Source of the DNA: Swaminathania salitolerans
GTDB lineage: Bacteria; Pseudomonadota; Alphaproteobacteria; Acetobacterales; Acetobacteraceae
DNA length: 64,000 nt
Assembly: GCF_025994315.1 (NCBI RefSeq)
Contig: NZ_BAQE01000003.1
Reading direction: 5' to 3' (one strand)
Part shown: one piece after another, positions 61,328-64,000 of the stretch
How the letters are laid out: the number at the start of each line of letters is the position of its first letter
Numbering within the stretch: the stretch's first letter is position 1
Made by a program: the position numbers and the translations under genes
Notes under the pieces: generated by a model
Told to the model about the DNA's origin: nothing
Database searches by the model: none
Seen by the model: only the letters and a program-made list of their open reading frames with translations

Positions 61328-62641
61328 ATGCCCCGTCTGCGCTGGCTGATGATCATCCTCTGTTTTGCAGCGACCACCATCAACTATATAGATCGGGCGA
61401 CCATCGCCATTGCCGCCCCGTTCATGGCGCGCGAACTGGACATAGACCCGGCCCTCCTCGGCATTATCCTCGGCGGTTTCTTCTGGACCTACGCCTTCAT
61501 GCAGTTGCCGTTCGGCCTGGTGGTGGATCGTGTCGGGGTCCGTTCGGCTTATGCGCTGGCCGTCATATGGTGGTCGGTCTGCACTGCCCTGACCGCTCTG
61601 GTACGCGGACCGCTGAGCATTCTCGGGCTTCGCCTCCTTCTCGGTATCGGTGAATCGGGCAGCTATCCCTCGAATGCCAAGGTCGCCTCGCTCTGGTTCC
61701 CCAAAAGCGAGAGAGGGCTTGCAGCCGGGATCTTCGATAGCGGGTCCCGGGCAGGCTCCGCAGTGTCGATGCCGCTTGTCGCCCTGCTGATCGCTCTTCT
61801 GGGCTGGCGGCTTGCCTTCGTCGCAGCGGGAGCGCTCGGTCTGGTCTGGGTTGCGTTCTGGTTTGCGCTCTACCATGACCCGGACAAACATCCCCGTCTG
61901 CCCCCAGGCGGACTGTCCGCGCTGAGAGCGGCCCAGCCTGCTCCCATACATGCGTCTCCGGGAGCGTGGCGGTCGATGCTAAGACATCGCACGGTATGGG
62001 GCATGATGCTGGGCTTCTTCTGCGCCAATTTCGTATTCTATTTTTTCGCCACCTGGTTTCCCAGCTATCTGGTCAGTGCGCATGGGTTTTCGCTCAAGGA
62101 TCTGGGGCTCATCGGCATGATCCCGGGCGTTGTCGCCATTCCGGCAGCCTGGCTGGGCGGCTGGACATCGGATCGGCTGCATCATCGCGGTTGGACCCTC
62201 ACAGCAGCTCGCAAGACCTGCCTCGTGGGCGGACTGGTTCTCTCCTCCGTTATCGCGCTGACCGCCTTCGTCACCCAGACCTGGCTGTGCATCACTCTCC
62301 TGTCGGTTTCCTTTGGCGGAATTGCCTTTACCGGGGCCAATATCTGGTCTCTTCCTGCCGATATCGCGCCGAGCCCGGATCTTGTCGCGACCCTGGGCGG
62401 GCTTCAGAACAGCGCTGCGAACATCGCCGGGATCATGATCGCAAGCTTCACGGGGCTGATGGTCAGCCTGACGCATGGATCGTTCCTCATCCCGCTTTGT
62501 GCAACCGGAGGGTTCGGGCTTCTCGGCGCCATTGCGTATCTCTTCATCGTAGGACCGATCGAGCCGCTTCCCCTCGATCTCCCGGGAAAGAATGCGGTCG
62601 GACGAACCGCTCTAGCAGCACGAGTATCGACACCATGCTGA
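61328..62641 (+). CDS. MFS transporter, ACS family, copy 2
   Basis: A 437-aa twelve-helix transporter with the ACS marker YIDRATIAIAAPF and LWFPKSERGLAAGIFDSGS. It is only moderately similar to the copy at 58919, so it is not a recent duplicate and may carry a different anion or run in the other direction. GGAGAGAGATC precedes the ATG. Its end overlaps the next gene by seven bases. Confidence 0.87.
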   Translation: MPRLRWLMIILCFAATTINYIDRATIAIAAPFMARELDIDPALLGIILGGFFWTYAFMQLPFGLVVDRVGVRSAYALAVIWWSVCTALTALVRGPLSILGLRLLLGIGESGSYPSNAKVASLWFPKSERGLAAGIFDSGSRAGSAVSMPLVALLIALLGWRLAFVAAGALGLVWVAFWFALYHDPDKHPRLPPGGLSALRAAQPAPIHASPGAWRSMLRHRTVWGMMLGFFCANFVFYFFATWFPSYLVSAHGFSLKDLGLIGMIPGVVAIPAAWLGGWTSDRLHHRGWTLTAARKTCLVGGLVLSSVIALTAFVTQTWLCITLLSVSFGGIAFTGANIWSLPADIAPSPDLVATLGGLQNSAANIAGIMIASFTGLMVSLTHGSFLIPLCATGGFGLLGAIAYLFIVGPIEPLPLDLPGKNAVGRTALAARVSTPC

Positions 62642-63798
62642 CACCACGCCGTTCCGCCGAAAAAGCGGTTTTCAACCTCAACGAGTTCGAGAATCTGGCG
62701 CGTCGTTATCTCCCGAGGGCAATATTCGGCTATGTCCAGGGCGGAGCCGATGATGGCAGCACGATCGCGCATAATCGGCGCGCACTCGACCGGCTGCGTA
62801 TGGTTCCGCGTGTCCTGCGCGACGTGTCTTCCTGTTCCCAGCAGGTCACACTCTTCGGTCAGGGTTTTGCGAGCCCGTTCATGATCGCGCCCATGGGTGC
62901 ATCGGCCATTATCGGCCCTGACGCCGATAATGCCATGGCACGGGCGGCCAGGTCTGCCCGGATCCCGTATATCCTCAGCGCAAACGCGATCACACCACTG
63001 GAAGAGATCGGACGCACTTACCCGGGATGCTGGTTTGCGGGTTACCAGAAGCCCGACGAGAGCAATATCGAGCGAATGCTCGGACGCGTCGCCGATGCCG
63101 GATTTTCGGCCTATTTTCTGACGGCAGATGTTGCGGTCGGCTCCAACAGGGAAAACAACCGGCGCAATGGATATACCATGCCGTTCCGACCGACCGCCCG
63201 CCTCGCTCTCGACCTGATGCGCCATCCTTTCTGGCTCTACCGCACAGGATGGAAGACGTTCCGACAACGCGGGATGCCTCGTATCAGCAATATCGACCCG
63301 GTCGCTCGTCCCTCCATCTTCTCACGCGAGATCAGCGCCGTGACCGGCTACGCGCAGTTCAGCTGGAAACATGCCGAGATGATCCGGCGTCGCTGGAAAG
63401 GCGCGTTCGTCATCAAGGGCATTCTCTCGCCCGAAGACGCGCGACTGGCCCGGGAGATGGGCGCCGACGGTATCGTGGTCTCCAATCATGGAGGAAGGCA
63501 GCTCGATTGCGCTGTATCGCCAGTCGAAACCCTCGCCCGCATACGGGACGTTTCCGGCGGTATGACCCTGCTCGTCGATAGTGGGTTCAGACGTGGAACC
63601 GACATCATCAAGGGGCTCGCCATGGGCGCGGACGGCGTATTGATCGGCCGCCCCTTTCTCTACGCTGCAGCTCTGGGCGGTGAACCGGCACTTCGACACG
63701 CCATCAATCTTCTGCAACGCGAGATCCATACGGATATGTGCCTGATGGGCGTTGCCGATTGCCATTCCCTGCGCGAGCAAACAGTAATTTCCGAGTAG
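62635..63798 (+). CDS. FMN-dependent alpha-hydroxyacid oxidase/dehydrogenase
   Basis: A 387-aa member of the glycolate oxidase/L-lactate dehydrogenase family. Active-site residues are all present: Tyr33 (FGYVQGGADD), Tyr137, Asp165 (LTADVAVGSNRE), Lys261 (VIKGILSPEDA), His285 and Arg288 (SNHGGRQLD). FMN phosphate is bound by DSGFRRGTDIIKGLAMGA. It oxidises an L-2-hydroxy acid to the 2-keto acid; substrate unknown. It ends the cluster and overlaps the transporter before it. Confidence 0.9.
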   Translation: MLTPRRSAEKAVFNLNEFENLARRYLPRAIFGYVQGGADDGSTIAHNRRALDRLRMVPRVLRDVSSCSQQVTLFGQGFASPFMIAPMGASAIIGPDADNAMARAARSARIPYILSANAITPLEEIGRTYPGCWFAGYQKPDESNIERMLGRVADAGFSAYFLTADVAVGSNRENNRRNGYTMPFRPTARLALDLMRHPFWLYRTGWKTFRQRGMPRISNIDPVARPSIFSREISAVTGYAQFSWKHAEMIRRRWKGAFVIKGILSPEDARLAREMGADGIVVSNHGGRQLDCAVSPVETLARIRDVSGGMTLLVDSGFRRGTDIIKGLAMGADGVLIGRPFLYAAALGGEPALRHAINLLQREIHTDMCLMGVADCHSLREQTVISE

Positions 63799-63975
63799 CC
63801 CGGTAGCGATACCAGTGCCGGGAACGGGGCCTCGAACCGACATATTATGCAGGTCGATGCACATCGAACTGCTCACGAAACCCCGCGATACGCCTTGTTC
63901 GACGCGTTTGTGCACGACATGCAACTGCATCGTCTGCTGACGGTCTCTGATATCGTGTGCTGTATGTATGGGGAC

Positions 63976-64000
63976 TGGTTGCGGGGGCAGGATTTGAACC
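63976..64000 (-). tRNA. Initiator tRNA-fMet, 3' part only
   Basis: The window ends inside this gene. On the - strand the visible 3' part reads GG TTCAAAT CCTGC, then CCCCGCA, discriminator A and encoded CCA. The acceptor 3' strand CCCCGCA with A at position 72 matches initiator tRNAs (C1-A72 mismatch with CGCGGGG). The anticodon is outside the window, so identity rests on this arm. Confidence 0.75.

Overview
The window comes from a high-GC alphaproteobacterium, most likely an acetic acid bacterium or close relative (Acetobacteraceae). This is inferred from protein sequence character and gene order: ftsZ-lpxC-bamD-recN-ligA, ffh-rpsP-rimM-trmD-rplS followed directly by leuCDB, an aminoglycoside-phosphotransferase-type homoserine kinase, and ispH beside thrB and rnhA. 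Genus is not decided. Most of the window is ordinary chromosome with short gaps and many stop/start overlaps (ATGA or GTGA), which suggests translational coupling.

Region 1 (1-9012, + strand): end of ftsZ, lpxC, bamD, recN, ligA and a CNNM/CBS (CorC-like) membrane protein. Region 2 (9114-12346): an AaeB/AaeX/AaeA-like efflux set (FUSC pump, DUF1656 peptide, HlyD-type adaptor), then a nicotinamidase, a PepSY membrane protein and a DMT exporter. Region 3 (15650-22280): a GAF-PAS-GAF HWE histidine kinase with a single-domain response regulator, an Mrr-type restriction endonuclease, tRNA-Arg and tRNA-Pro, gpt with a CsaA-like gene, an EntS-like MFS exporter and tRNA-Asn. Region 4 (22364-34478): an orphan solute-binding protein, rnhA-thrB, ispH, a lipoprotein, an alginate-export-type porin, an OPT transporter followed by a 15-bp tandem repeat, a coiled-coil protein, a cobalamin adenosyltransferase with a DUF4142 lipoprotein, and small membrane and thioredoxin-like proteins. 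Region 5 (34610-46280, - strand): oligoendopeptidase F, two tandem class I aminotransferases, leuB-leuD-leuC, rplS-trmD-rimM-rpsP-ffh and a Spy/LTXXQ periplasmic protein. Region 6 (46855-56085): a sugar-binding protein with a GH13 alpha-glucosidase, a UdgX uracil-DNA glycosylase coupled to a radical SAM protein, and a bphO-bphP operon. Region 7 (56844-63798): a LysR regulator upstream of a denD-like dehydrogenase, two ACS-family MFS transporters, a TIM-barrel isomerase and an FMN 2-hydroxyacid oxidase. The window ends inside an initiator tRNA on the - strand.

The parts most worth a second look are the LysR/denD/hydroxyacid oxidase cluster, which looks like a catabolic route for a small sugar acid but lacks the usual kinase and aldolase; the red-light module (heme oxygenase plus a bacteriophytochrome carrying its own receiver domain); the UdgX/radical SAM pair, whose second partner has no known reaction; the tandem aminotransferases beside leuCDB; and several inverted or direct repeats in promoter regions. 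No prophage, insertion sequence or CRISPR array was seen.
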